The translations under genes were made by a program, and so were the position numbers. Shown piece after piece: positions 22,719-34,989 of a stretch of 64,000 bases of DNA. How positions within the stretch are numbered: the first letter of the stretch is position 1; each line of letters begins with the position of its first letter. Below the pieces are notes generated by a model. The model was not told the DNA's origin and did not search any database. It worked only from the letters and a program-made list of their open reading frames with translations. The stretch covers positions 570,367-634,366 of the forward strand of contig MNCI01029653.1 of assembly GCA_015680685.1 (NCBI GenBank), written 5' to 3'. This DNA comes from Gnetum montanum. Lineage: Eukaryota > Streptophyta > Gnetopsida > Gnetales > Gnetaceae.

Positions 22719-23481
22719 NNNNNNNNNNNNNNNNNNNNNNNNNNNNNNNNNNNNNNNNNNNNNNNNNNNNNNNNNNNNNNNNNNNNNNNNNNNNNNNNNN
22801 NNNNNNNNNNNNNNNNNNNNNNNNNNNNNNNNNNNNNNNNNNNNNNNNNNNNNNNNNNNNNNNNNNNNNNNNNNNNNNNNNNNNNNNNNNNNNNNNNNNN
22901 NNNNNNNNNNNNNNNNNNNNNNNNNNNNNNNNNNNNNNNNNNNNNNNNNNNNNNNNNNNNNNNNNNNNNNNNNNNNNNNNNNNNNNNNNNNNNNNNNNNN
23001 NNNNNNNNNNNNNNNNNNNNNNNNNNNNNNNNNNNNNNNNNNNNNNNNNNNNNNNNNNNNNNNNNNNNNNNNNNNNNNNNNNNNNNNNNNNNNNNNNNNN
23101 NNNNNNNNNNNNNNNNNNNNNNNNNNNNNNNNNNNNNNNNNNNNNNNNNNNNNNNNNNNNNNNNNNNNNNNNNNNNNNNNNNNNNNNNNNNNNNNNNNNN
23201 NNNNNNNNNNNNNNNNNNNNNNNNNNNNNNNNNNNNNNNNNNNNNNNNNNNNNNNNNNNNNNNNNNNNNNNNNNNNNNNNNNNNNNNNNNNNNNNNNNNN
23301 NNNNNNNNNNNNNNNNNNNNNNNNNNNNNNNNNNNNNNNNNNNNNNNNNNNNNNNNNNNNNNNNNNNNNNNNNNNNNNNNNNNNNNNNNNNNNNNNNNNN
23401 NNNNNNNNNNNNNNNNNNNNNNNNNNNNNNNNNNNNNNNNNNNNNNNNNNNNNNNNNNNNNNNNNNNNNNNNNNNNNNNNN
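22719..23481. other. assembly gap (763 Ns)
   Basis: Covers the U3 end of the E2 3' LTR, the PPT and the start of the untranslated region. ORFs crossing it are artefacts. Confidence 0.99.
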
Positions 23482-24590
23482 TTGGAACAAGAGTTAAAGT
23501 CTTAACCACAAGAATTTACCATAAAGAAAACAATGCATCAATCAAAATATACACTAATGATACAACCGACAATGAGATGAACAATGGAGAAAGAATGATG
23601 GAAAGAAGAGAATGGAATGGAGTCTCAAGAACAAGGTGGTGTACAGCCCCTTGTGTATTTAATGATTAAGGTGACTTAGTAGATCCCATTCCAAGTCTGG
23701 CCTCAAACAAACCACATCCAGTGACTTCGCATTAATGCATTTGGCCAATCCATCCACTTGAAGTAACAAGAATGTATCCCTCAAAAGTCCACCACTATTC
23801 CGACTAAACAAGGGAGAAAAAAGTAGGAAGTGAGGAAGGGCCTTAGTTAGAGGGAACATGTTTTTAGTTCCATAACCAGTGCTTGTAGCCCAGGTGATTA
23901 TTTTGTCTAAGGGATGTGCTTTGAATCCTCATTATTTTTTTTGTGTGTTTTTTGTGAGAACCACACCATGCAAAGACTTATTATTTTTATTTTTATTCAC
24001 TCAGCTTCCCAATAATTGGGTAACGTCGAAACGGTAAGAAAACTCAAGAAGAAAACATCCAAGCACCCAAGAGAATGGCCAACACAAATGCATCAAGTTC
24101 CCTTAAACCCACACCCTTTTCAATCCGTGAGTCCTTTCTTAGTTTGAGAAATGCCTAGTCACTGATTCGTTGATAGTTCTTATTGTTTTGAAGAAAGAGA
24201 CTATATAGTTCCAAACCAAGAGAGACCATAGAGATTACGAATACATGGATGATGTGGATTCATTGCCTATTATATCAAAAGTACCATACCTTAGTATCAA
24301 CATCATCACTTAAAGGTAAAAACCAAACATTAGCAACCAATAGAAAATAGTTCATACCATCATTAAGAGCACTTATTGCATGACAAACTTAACAAAATGG
24401 ATAAGACACACACATACACACACAAATAAAAAAAAGTACAAAAGATGTTGTAAAACAAAAATAAGAAAAGTTAAAGAAATTTGTAAAACAAAAATGTGTA
24501 AAACAAAAACTTAAAAGAACTGAGGGCCTTAAATGATCAGCATAGGTGGCCATCTCCCCCATGAATGAATTGAAAGGGAGAGATCCAAAA
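23482..24590 (-). other. 3' untranslated region of E2
   Basis: No credible ORF. It is collinear with 37463-38660 in E3 and 54590-55690 in E5 ('agtgaggaagggccttagttagaggga', 'ccatgcaaagactta', 'aaaagaactgagggcc'). Near 24430-24520 it contains a run of A-rich 'gtaaaacaaaaa' units. Confidence 0.75.
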
Positions 24591-24862
24591 GAATGAGTGT
24601 TTGTTTGAATTTCTTAGAAGTGTCCAACTTCTTCCAATTGATGTTTTTAGGTTAAGGGTTGGAAGTTGGTGACGCTCATATTCCAATGTATCTATGCTTT
24701 CGTTGTGGGTGCAAGTTGTTCCCATAGTTCATTCCATGCACATTGATAAGTTGCTCTTTGGATTAGCTATCAACCACAGGGTGTTCTCTTGTTGAGTGGT
24801 TGCTACATACAGGCACTTTCGTATGTTGACTTCCTGGGCACACCGGTTGCATGCAGGCAATG

Positions 24863-25453
24863 CTAAACATTCCTGTACGCCATCACCCTCGGTGTGTCAT
24901 TGTATGTGATGCATGGAAGCTTCTTCTTCTCGATCTTTCCATAAGTGTTTTCCTTAGATATCTCCAAGGAAAGATCACAAATTCCTAGGCATGCGTTTAT
25001 TGTACTCAGCCATGCCCTTCCCATTATTATTGGGAAGTCCCCTTTGTCATTGTTTATTTGGATCACCAAGAAATTAGCTAGGTATGACCACCCACACACG
25101 GTGGTAACAATGTCCTCAACACATCCCAAAGGAATAGTGATGGATTGGTCAGCCAGTTGTAAGAGAATATTTCTCTTCTTGAGTGGAGGCAGGTTCCAGG
25201 CTTTATACATTTCTTGTGAGATTAAGTTGACTCTAGAACTTGAGTTAAGAAGAGCTTTATGAGGTTTATTCCCAGCAACTTGGAGATAAATTAGGGGACT
25301 TCTAGGATCAGAGAATTTCTTGGGAAGGTGGCCCACCTTGATCCAGTCAGTCACGGTATGTGTTAACATAACCGTGTGTGTTGAGCTCTGATGTTGGTTT
25401 GAAGGGAGCTCTGAAGCCTTATTTGATGGAGAGGCATTTTGGGGCTCAACCAC
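24863..25453 (-). pseudogene. aspartic protease of E2, active site mutated
   Basis: Open for 196 codons. It has VTDWIKVGHLPKKFSDPRSP, then KALLNSSSRVNLISQEMYKA where the family (E5, E3) has LLDSGS, so the catalytic Asp and Gly are changed (D-S-G to N-S-S). The later ADQSITIPLG flap region and the GDFPIIMGRAWLS second motif are kept. The protease would have cut Gag. Loss of the catalytic Asp makes this copy inactive although the frame is open. Confidence 0.85.
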
Positions 25454-27905
25454 TTGTGGTTGTGAGAGCTTGTTTGGGCTTTTGGTTTTGAAGAAAGGTC
25501 TTCTCTTTGTACAATTATCAGAACTAGCAGTAGGTTGAAGGTTTACAGCTCTCGTAGCATTGCATTGCTACGGTTGAGTGGGTAGTTCCCCTTGCATTGT
25601 TGGAGCGAGCGGTAATGGAGCCATTGGTGTGAGAGTGGCAGATGGATTCGGAGGATAGTATATATGTGATGTGTCTCTCCCAGGAGAAGGATTCTTATAA
25701 TACTCTTGGGCTTAGTAGTGACGTCGTGGAGTCATATGACTCACAGAGTTAGGTGGAGAGGGTGGCTGTTGCACGTAGTAGCCATATGGATTCGGTTGCT
25801 AGTAAGGATATTGTTGCCTTGGCAGTGGCATCCCCCATGACTATGGGTATTGCCACTGCTAGTGTTTTTCAATAGGTTATGGTGGAGTTCCACTTGGATA
25901 ATACGTTAGCGGTTGGTGAAATTGCCTTGGGTTACCTTGGGGATAAGGTAACCTTCGGGGTGTTTGCCGTTTGTTAAGTCTTGGGTTGAGTGCATAGACC
26001 CCAAAATCTTGCAGATGTGAGATTATCAGGCAACATCCCTTAGGATGGTCATATTGGCATATTTCACATCCACCTTCATTTTTTGTATCTGAATCCACAA
26101 CCTCTTCAGTGATAGTCATTTTACCCTTACCTTTGTTACGTGCAGTGACCACTTCTCTCTTCTTTTTCTTATCATGGTCACTACTTCGCTCCTTAGACTC
26201 CTCTATGATTTTTAAAATGGTTTTAAATCTACTATCTAAGGAGTCCTACATTTGCTCTACCTTAACCAACACTTCGGTTATTAATTTTTGTAGCAGCAAG
26301 GTTTTCCTATGCACCAACTCTTCGAGTGATGACTCTTCCTCATCCTCACAGAATTTCACTCCCCTTTTCTAGAGGGAAGGATCACGGTATTATTCTTCCA
26401 CACTTTCTCTTTTCTGTAGCTCACCTTCTTTCTTAGCTACTTGCTCCAACAATCTATGGATTTGATTAGACCTAAGCTCAGATAATATCCCTTGGGCATA
26501 TGTTCCAAGGGTTCTCCTAGTTTCGTGCCTAAGTCCATCTACGAGATGGCCTAGTTAATCTTGCTGTGAGTAGCCATGGCCTGGGCAAAGATGTAACAGT
26601 GTATAATAATGGCCCATGGAAGCATCCAAGGATTCGTGAGTACCCTACTTCCATCCTTGGATCTATTTTTGCAGGTTGGACACCCAGGAGTATGTTTGAT
26701 ATTTATCAACAAATAATTCTAGCATCGTACTCCACCTTCTAATGGTCCCCAATTCTAAGGACCAGTACCAGCTTCCCGCATCCTTTATCAGTGTCCTAGG
26801 AAACAAATTTAACTTTTTCCACTTATTTTCAATGTTCTGCAAGGTACAAACATCATGAAATGCATGTAAGTGGTTCTGTGGATCAGCATTGTATCCCCCT
26901 TCAAAGTGTGGGATATTATTCATATCTAGTCTCTTGATCCAGCTATCTTTTTGATGCCTTGTAGGTATTCTCATAGCCTTTGTAATGTCTAACATACTCC
27001 AGGTTGCAAGTAGGGGTTCTTTGTTGTCATTTCTCTCGTAGCGTCTATGATGCCTACGTGGTTCCCTACTTTCCCTTCTTTCATGTCTTGATTCCCTAGA
27101 GTGTCCTCGTCCTCTCTCTCGACTCTCTCATCGAGGTCTCATTTTGCTTACCTTTGTACTCACGGTTGGGTTCTTTGTGACTACGTCCTGATGTTGAAGG
27201 AGAGGGTGAATGCCCTGATGAAGGGGAAGAAGAAGGAGAGCCATCGCCATGACGATGCCTCCTACCTTCTCTTCGGTGATCCCTACCCCGATCATGATGA
27301 CAATCAGAATGCTCACCCTTGTCATGTGTCTGTGTTCCCTCGTTGAACACTTGGTGTTCATGGGGATCAGAACCAAAGTTATGAATCGTAGAGCGTAGGT
27401 TCTAAAACATCACCTCCTGACCATCGTTAGGAGGGGGAACATCATTTGGTGGGGAACCTATGAGAATAGGTTCACCACCCCCAATTTCATTTAGAATGGG
27501 TGAAGCATTACGGGGGCCTTTGCCCTTCAACGATGTGTGATAAATCTCCCGCCGCGAGTCCCGTTGACGGTACGCTTCTGTGGGATGGTAGTCCCTTACA
27601 TTGTAATTTCATGCAACGTACTCAACATATAATTGCGACATGTCTATTCATGCAAGGACACGAAGGAGCATGTTGGGAGCGGCTCTGTCTGGAGGCAACA
27701 CTATGTTACCTTCCAAATCTCTCCAATGCAGTTGTTCGTCTTGATGAAAGACAAAGGTAAAGTTGGGTACATATTCATCATGATGAATATACACCACACT
27801 GAATTCTTGAGGAACTGGCAAATTTTGGTTATGTGTATGGTGCCACCGACTTTCTCTAGTATTATCCCTAGGTGGTGAGGTTCTCTTGTTCGAAGAAGAA
27901 GACAT
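25454..27905 (-). pseudogene. gag of E2, decayed
   Basis: The ATG at 27905 starts MSSSSNKRTSPPRD. Parts in order: N-terminal block with DEYVPNFTFVFHQDEQLHWR (27780-27700), an Arg/His/Ser-rich linker (27350-27096), the capsid-like block MLDITKAMRIPTRHQKD at 26995 through SWYWSLELGTIRRW, HETRRTLGTYAQG-type block (about 26500), and a zinc-knuckle-like CEICQYDHPKGCC (about 26060) with unusual CX2CX3HX4C spacing. The Pro/Gln-rich tail leads into the protease. Stops and frameshifts break it into at least five pieces. Gag would form the particle that packages RNA. Confidence 0.85.
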
Positions 27906-28033
27906 TGTTTCTTATTCAGTGTGCTGATTAACCGTTATATAAATTTTTCCATTTGATTAACCCTAAGGGTTTTTTTAAGCTCCCAACGGTGTGAGTGATT
28001 TCCTATGTTCTACTTAGCGCACAAACAACTTAG

Positions 28034-28051
28034 TCCCTAGCAACGGCGCCA
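28034..28051 (-). other. tRNA-Asp primer-binding site of E2
   Basis: TCCCTAGCAACGGCGCCA on the plus strand equals the tRNA-Asp 3' end with two transitions. One A separates it from the LTR terminus TGATGAG. Confidence 0.9.
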
Positions 28052-28052
28052 A

Positions 28053-28612
28053 TGATGAGTTGCGAGGTACCCCTACACTCAACCATACGAATACAAGCGC
28101 TACATGCNTCATACCCTGAACCAATGCAACACTACTGGGATTACCAAATGCTATTCATTACTGGGATTACCAAGCGTAACACACGTCTCGAAGCAGTTGT
28201 ACTGAATGCACTTAACTATGAGAGTTGAGGGTTGAGAGAGATTAAGTCCTTAAGAAAGCATTTAAACATTTCACAATAATTAAATTCCTATTTAGCTTAG
28301 TCCATGCACTGCAAGGTTTATCCAAAATTTTATCTTTATTTCCATACACAATTGTGTGCTCAGGTACAGAATTGCTCAAATAAAGATCCTTTCACTTTGG
28401 GACTCCTACTGCGGGCACATGGAAATTATTCTAACTCTGGAATGGAAAAATGGCAAGAGTTTGGCTAAGGTCTAAATCTAGATGGAGAAATAAGGAAGAG
28501 CTACCTCTTATTTATAGAACTAGCGACAGGCTGCGATATCGCGTACGCGATATCACAGGGAAAGACACGATATTGCAGCCTATGCGATATCGCATCCCAT
28601 CACTTGTTATTG
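28053..28612 (-). repeat. 5' LTR of E2 (contains a collapsed join)
   Basis: TGATGAGTTGCGAGG to CGCATCCCATCA. The N at 28108 replaces roughly 230 bp present in sister LTRs. A TATA box on the minus strand lies at 28509-28516. U3 carries GCGATATCGC palindromes, including a perfect 20-bp palindrome at 28535-28554 and a 14-bp one at 28582-28595. Confidence 0.9.
28509..28516 (-). promoter_or_regulatory. TATA box of the E2 5' LTR
   Basis: TATTTATA on the plus strand reads TATAAATA on the element strand. The same CTCTTATTTATAG context occurs in E3 (36537, 41378) and E5 (53604, 61085). Confidence 0.65.
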
Positions 28613-28617
28613 GAGCC

Positions 28618-28654
28618 TTGTTATCAAATAACCCAACCAACGAATGATTCATTA
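28618..28654 (-). repeat. 3' LTR of element C, right end
   Basis: 'gccttgttatcaaataaccca' to 'gattcatta' matches the end of the 5' LTR (34018-34071). It is followed by 'tacctcaacaactgaaaaaaaactcatc', the PPT-side context shared with E3 and E5 in worn form. Confidence 0.8.
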
Positions 28655-30560
28655 TACCTCAACAACTGAAAAAAAACTCATCTTTGATTAAAGAAGAGGA
28701 AGAACAAGTTCTGTAAAAAATATTGGGTAAGTATGGAATTATTGACTAACATACAAACTAACTCAGATGGAACAACTCTAAGTGCCCAAGTGTATAGAGA
28801 TACAACTTTTTACAAAATTGGATGTTCATGATAAGAGAAGTGAACACCCCAGATAATAGTGACATCCAACACCTCTTGGTAGCTGAAGAATAAGAGAGAA
28901 GATCCAACAATCATGAACAATCCTTATTGTGTGGTACTACCACATCATCCTTAGTGAAGATAGTCCCATTTCCAATCCATGCTTTCCACTGCAATCACAA
29001 TAGAATCGTGAATTAGGACACAATGTGTAACACATAGTTGTTAAATACCTTGTCTCATCAATGGTTACACTCAGCTAGGTTGTGATTGTGGTAGATTGAT
29101 TCTTTTAGTAGTGTTAGCTGGAAGGCTAACAAATAGGGTAAAATAGAGAAGTGGTCCATTAAATTGGAAAAAGTTCAAATAAGATGAAATGCTTGAGGAG
29201 GGTATAAGAATTCATAGCAGTAATAATAAAAGGTTTCACTGAAAAACATTGTGAAGATGCACATAATTGGATGTCATTGATGGGGGTAAACAAAACGATT
29301 TGATTTTGAGAGTGTCTAAGGATAAAGAACTTAACTAATCTAACCAAAAGATATGCAAGTGGGTCCTTCCCAAAGCAGGCACATGCCTTTTATGCCCTTG
29401 CATAACTTCAAACCAAAGATTCCGTGGGCTTCTTGGATGATTAATGGTCATAGAAGGTTAAGTATAAAAACCTAGAAAAAACTACCTAAGAATTTTAACA
29501 CATCAAATCAGGACATTAGACAAGAACATGAAACTAGCATTGAGGTGAGACATGAACAACATAGATGGATGAAAGAGATTGAAATGAAGTTCCTGAATAA
29601 GGTCACATAAAGTCCCTTGTAAATTTTATGGTTAAATGACTTGATAGGATCCATCATTAGTATAGACCAAAACCAACCACATTTAGTGACTTTGCATCAT
29701 CATTCTAAGACCAATCCATCCCCCTGAGACACAAGAGTGCTCCCACAAAATAATCACCATTCCTTATTAAAGAATAAAAGTGAAGTAGGAAGTGAGGAAG
29801 GGCCTTAGTTAGAGGGGACCTTCAAGCATGGGTAACATGTCTTTCTAGTCCCATAACCAATGCTTGTAGCTTGTTTATTGTGTCTAAGGGATGTGCTTTA
29901 AATTCCCATCATTTTTTTCTTTTTTTTTTGAAATAGGAACCACACCATGTAAAGATGTATTCAACTTCCTTTTATTGGTCAACACGGAATGGTAAGAAAT
30001 CCATGAAAACACACATGCACCCAGACAAATAGAAAGGCACAAAGAATATCAAATTCCCTTGAAGTCACACCCTATTTAAACCTTTGAATCCTTCCTAATT
30101 CTAAAAACTACCAAAGTCACAAATTTGTCAAAGTTTTATTAATGAAAATCGGATTGCATATTTCTAGAACAAGGAAAACCATAGAGTTTGTGGATGGGTG
30201 GATGTTGTGGACTCACTGCCTATTGCATGAAAAAGAACCATGTCCCAATCATTAGTAACAAAATTCAAAGCTAGAATCCAAACACCAATAATAAAATAAC
30301 AAAATAGTACATACCACCATCAAACAACGCATTACCACTATACCTAGCACTTACTAACAAAAAGTTAGAAAATCACACCAAAATAAAATAAAATAAAATA
30401 TAAAAGAAAGTGTAAAATTTTCAAGAAATAGCAAATGTACTAATGATGATGTAAAACAAAAATTACAAAAGATTAATAACATGAAAACAAGAAGATGTAA
30501 AACAAAAAGGTGAAAAACACTTAAGAATCCTAAAGCTTAGAATCTGGGGTAACCCCCATG
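28655..30560 (-). other. 3' untranslated region of element C
   Basis: No credible ORF. It shares with E3/E5 blocks such as 'aaatattggg.aagtatgg.attattgac' (28718), 'gggtccttcccaaagcaggcacatgccttttatgccc' (29360) and 'agtgaggaagggccttagttagagggg' (29790). The A-rich 'gtaaaacaaaaa' units lie at 30450-30515. Confidence 0.7.
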
Positions 30561-30569
30561 ACTAAACAT

Positions 30570-33107
30570 TTAGCCATGACAAGGATTAATAAGTGGATAA
30601 ATAGGATCCATGCATGTATAAAAAATTGGTAACCATTCATGCCCCAGCCACTGGGTATCTATTGGTGGTGTGGTGGCTAAGTAGAAAAATCGTTGGTTAC
30701 ACACTTGATTATTAAATGTATGGTGGGTCAGGGTATGAGGTGTGTTATCATTATGGATGTCTAGCCCATGATTGCACCCTTGGTCATGATATGGTATGCA
30801 TGGATTTTTTTGTCTTTCTACACTATTAGATTCATTATTTGGATTTGGGATTGGAGTAATGATAGATGGTGGCCCATGTGTAGGATTAGAGAATGGTGGT
30901 TGAGACAAGGAAGGTGGTGCACTAGATTGGCATTATGCTAGCTTGGATGATATGGTGATCCCATGCATGGTTTGGTTCAACTTACGACCTTTCCTCCAAA
31001 AGGGATGTTTCCTACGTGGTGGTTAAGACCGACTGGTGTCAGCATGGTTATGCACATTCATAGCACAAGTGGCATTTGTTTGTTGATATTGGGGTGTTGA
31101 ACCTTCTTGTGTCATTGGTGGTGGCCTGTAATGAGGTGGAGTAGGAGGATATCAAGGGTAAGATGGATGATAAGAGTTGTGAGGTGGTGATCCTTCAGGG
31201 GATGTCATGGGTTGATGGTACTTGGGAGAGTAGTAGTCGCAATTTGAAGTAGAGGATGTAGAACTAGTTGGAGAAATAGGGTGTTGAACATAATATCTAT
31301 GTTGTTTTTGTAGATAAGGCTAATTTAGTGGTGGCCTCCCCCACAACTATGGTCATTGCCACTACAATTGATGACCATGTTAAGGTTGGTAATAAGTCCT
31401 CCTAGGATGGTATGATCGATGATGGGACTGTTAATGATTACCTTGTGGGAGAGGAAATATCTTGGGCATGTGTTTTTGCATAAACTTCAGATTTAAGACA
31501 CCTACCCAATACTCATGTAGATGCAACAAGACTAGGCAATGGCCCTTCGAATGGTCATATATGCAGATGTCACATCCAGTATCTTCATATGTGGTTAATT
31601 TTGTAGCATCACATTCTTTAGCCATTTTTTCTATTTGCTGAAAAGTGTTCCTAGCTGTTTCTTGGTTCTATATCCTTTGTTTATTGTGATTACTTGGCTT
31701 ATTTTTCATGATCCTCTCCTTGAACATCTCAATGAGAGTTATAACATTTTTACATATCCATTTGGACATCCTATTAAACTTTGGTTCAAGCTCATCAATA
31801 GACTTTTGTATCAGCAAGGTTTGTTGTGGGACCACCTTATTGAGAGTGGTTTCGTTATCCTTAACATCAATCTGGACCTCCTTCTGTTGAAGAGTTGGAT
31901 CCCATTAATATTTCTTGACATTCTCCCATTTTCTTATCTCTCCCTCTTCTTTTGCTACATGCTCGATTAGCTCTTGGATCTGATGGGCTTAGAGCTTGTA
32001 TAATTACCCTAGGGCATACATCCCAAGGGTCTCCATTATTTCATTACGAAGTCCATTTATGATGTGGAAAAGTTACCTCTCCTCAGAGAAACCATGGCCT
32101 AGCCATCTATTTAGTAAGGCATAATATCTATCTAAGGCCATGTCCAAGGGTTCATGTTGTTATTGCTTCCACTCTTGGATCTGCCTCCTTAATTTGGACA
32201 CTCTCACATAGGTTTGGTATTTCTCATTGAAAATTTCCAACATTTTTGACCATTGTCAGATTGAACTTGGTCTCAACGATCTATACCACACTTTGGCTCT
32301 ATCAATTAGTATCCTAGAAAGAGCTTAAGATTTTGCCACTCATTTTCAATGTTGTAGAAAGCACAAGCATCATGGAAGGCTTGTAAATGATGTTGCAGAC
32401 CTGAATCATAACCTCCTACAAATTTAGGAATATTATTCATGTCAAGCTTAGGTAAGTGAGTCTTTTTGTGATGCCTATGAGATATCTTAATGACCTATGT
32501 GATCTACATTAGGCACTTAGCAACCAATAAGGGTTCATCATCATCGAATAGGTTGTGAGAGAAATTTCTATTTCTATTTGTTTGGTTGTGATGATGTTGT
32601 CTATGTTTTTGGTAATGTCTTTAACTTTTCCCATGGGTTTAATTTTAGTTTTTAGTCAATCCTTTAGTGGAGCCTTATCTCCATACCTATGTTCATCTTC
32701 ATCAAAACTAGATGTTGAAGGGGAAGAGGACGATCAAGAACTGGAAGAATTGCCATGGCTTCTATGGTGTTCTTCAGGGTTCCTTAATTTATCAGTTCTT
32801 GGTTTTGAGGAATTTTTAGGCCTTGAGGCCTTCCCTAGTTTAGGACTAATGTCATCTCCTCCAAGATTGTCTATCTTAGGTGAATGTAGCCTTTAAGTGT
32901 TATTAGGATGGTCATGATCTTAAAAAACCCCTGCATACGATTGGTTACTCCAATTTTATTCATCGTATATCTTGTTATTTCTCCAATGAATGTGTTTGCT
33001 ATATAATGCATCATCACTTTTGTGTGAGAAAGAAATTTTTGTTGGTTTATGGTGTGTGATTTAATATTTTTTGAAAGATATATCATTAATATCATTACAA
33101 CGATCAT
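30570..33107 (-). pseudogene. gag of element C, decayed
   Basis: Homologous to E2/E3/E5 gag. The capsid block KLDMNNIPKFVGGYDSGLQ lies near 32420, with 'NIENEWQ' following at about 32350. The zinc-knuckle-like CDICIYDHSKGHC (about 31580) shows the same CX2CX3HX4C spacing as E2 and E5. The tail is Pro/Asn/His-rich (30908-30570). The N-terminal third is hard to follow. There are many frameshifts; no protease DSG motif was found downstream. Confidence 0.7.
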
Positions 33108-33140
33108 GTATGATATAACTAATCTAGATGACTCGCACCA

Positions 33141-33158
33141 TCCTTGGCAATGGTGCTA
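33141..33158 (-). other. tRNA-Asp primer-binding site of element C
   Basis: TCCTTGGCAATGGTGCTA: the tRNA-Asp 3' end with C-to-T changes only, one A before the LTR. Confidence 0.8.
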
Positions 33159-33159
33159 A

Positions 33160-34071
33160 TTATGAGTGACGAGGTACCCCTATGCCTAACCATATGAATC
33201 ACAAGAATTCACACACGATCTGATTGAATTCTATGGATGGAACTAGTTGTGGTATCTACATCATTAGGATTTGATCGTAGTTCACTGTCTTCCCACTTGG
33301 ACTAGTGGTAGCTTTGTCACGTATGGTTTAGTTGAAAGTGAGGCTTATGATGTTGTCTAATTCTATGCTACTCCTAATGATGATAAAGAGATAAATTATC
33401 TAAGCTAATGAATAATGGAAAATAAGATCTAAACTAGCCTAGCTAGCCTAGCTAGCCTAACATAAGTACCCGTCCCACTTTCCTAGACACATCTTGAAGA
33501 CATACAGTGATGTTGAACTACCAAACGTTAAGCGTTGCTAGGTTACCAAACACTATATGTATGCTTGAAGTGGTCATGCTTGTGTTCATTAACAACTGGA
33601 AATTAATTGCTTAATTTAAATGCATTAAAGTAAAGTGCATGAAAGTAAAATGCATTAAAGGAAACATTAATCTATTTTCAGTGTTACAAGGATTATCAAA
33701 AGAGTTCATTTTTATTCCCATTATACTGCTACGCTCAGGTACATCAATGTTTGAACAAAGATCCGTACACACTCAGACTCCTACTGCGGGCACTTAGAAA
33801 ATATTCTAACTCTGGAGAAAACAAACTATAAGAGCTTCGCTACTTTGACTAAAACTAATGAAAAACTAATGCCAAATCGAGAGCCCAGGTGCTATATTTA
33901 TAGGAGCAACGTTGAAAACCACTCTCAATAAGGTGGTCCCACAACAAAATAGCGCATCTTGGCTCCAATGTCGGATACCCGATGTCCAAGCTCCAACATC
34001 GGATACCTAATGTCAAGGCCTTGTTATCGAAACCCTATTATCAAATAACCTAGTTAACTAATGATCCATGA
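33160..34071 (-). repeat. 5' LTR of element C
   Basis: TTATGAGTGACGAGG (TG worn to TT) to GATCCATGA, followed by the TTCTT duplication. A minus-strand TATA-like box lies near 33893 ('gctatatttatagg'). U3 has an inverted-motif series 'atgtcggatacccgatgtc ... aacatcggatacc' in place of the GATATCGC palindromes of E2/E3. Confidence 0.85.
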
Positions 34072-34076
34072 TTCTT

Positions 34077-34840
34077 CTACCATAAATCAATCTCTACAAA
34101 ATAACATGTGCATTGCATACCATCTAGTAATGTTTTTAACTCTATCTTTAGGATTATGTCAATACTACCAATAATTTTTCTTTCAACACTTTGAAAATAA
34201 GAAGAAAATTTTTTAATTTAACCTAGCAAGGAATTTTAAACTAATTAGAAGAATAGGGGTCAAAGTCCACTTTCAATTCCCAAGTAATAAAGATATTGCA
34301 TTGATTTATGAAATCTTTAAAATACAATGATTTCTTAACCATTTTAGAATTAGTGAGTTTGACAAGAAAAAAAAGCTTCATAAAAATAGCAAACATGCAA
34401 AATGTTAATTTCATAGTGTTCAAAAATAGCCTAAATCATCGGTTTAAAACTCTTTTTTAAGTGAACAAATCCAATAATCTATAAAAATATGTATCATGAA
34501 GTAATATCTTTGTACATTGATTCATATAAATCATTAGGTAAAACAAAATCAAAAGCTTTAGAATTCTTCATAGTCTCTACAATATGAGAGACATTAATAT
34601 TTTTCATCTTCAAATCATTCTTCACTAAAAAAATATTTATTGCAAAAACTCTAGAAGAAACCCTTGATATTTATTAAAAAATTGAGAGAATTCATCACAC
34701 TATTATAAGCCTTCTATCATAAGAGGAATCAAGAAGAAGCAAGACTTTCCAACAAGCCAATCAACATTAGAGAAGCCACCAACAAAATCATAATCAAGTA
34801 CGATCTAGAATTTAAGCATAAAGATTGCTCACTCGACCCT
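34077..34840 (-). pseudogene. LINE ORF1 N-terminal part (DUF4283-like)
   Basis: The minus strand at 34423-34241 reads FLVKLTNSKMVKKSLYFKDF and then ITWELKVDFDPYSSN. This is the layout of the DUF4283 domain of plant LINE/gag-like ORF1 proteins ('F..KF.N......L....F......L....W...FDP'). Element C separates it from the zinc knuckle at 21.2 kb. Upstream (to about 34840) is probably LINE 5' sequence. Confidence 0.6.
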
Positions 34841-34989
34841 CCATAGGGGATGCACGGTTGGGGGGTGTGGAAGGGAATGGGGTTGAAGGATGGACAAGGA
34901 GGTATGCGAAAGTGGGGGATGTGGTATTATGGGGGTAGGGGATGGGGATGGTGTGTGCTAATGGGGCTACTATTAGAGCCCTAAATAAT

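Larger units (their letters stand above)
22062..28612 (-). mobile_element. E2: non-autonomous Athila-type LTR retrotransposon (gag-PR)
   Basis: Minus-oriented element inside the 3' LTR of C, flanked by TTTGT (22057-22061) and CTTGT (28613-28617), a 5-bp duplication with one transition. Order on the minus strand: 5' LTR, tRNA-Asp PBS, gag, protease, ~1.9 kb untranslated region, 3' LTR. RT, RNase H and integrase are absent. Part of the 3' LTR and the PPT lie in the N run at 22719-23481. Confidence 0.85.
21282..34071 (-). mobile_element. C: gag-only LTR retrotransposon, host of E2
   Basis: Minus-oriented element inserted in the LINE ORF1 with a perfect TTCTT duplication (21277-21281 and 34072-34076). 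Its 5' LTR is 33160-34071; its 3' LTR is 21282-22061 plus 28618-28654. The internal part (28655-33159) holds gag and a long untranslated region related to that of E2/E3/E5. No protease, RT or integrase is recognisable. Without E2 it is about 6.2 kb. Confidence 0.85.

Noticed and set aside
22570-23669. ORFs of about 270-317 codons across 22719-23481 on both strands
   Set aside because: They consist of unknown residues from the N run.
34840-34980. G-rich stretch (gggggtgtggaaggg...) as a functional G-quadruplex
   Set aside because: Irregular run next to SINE sequence with nothing to support a role.
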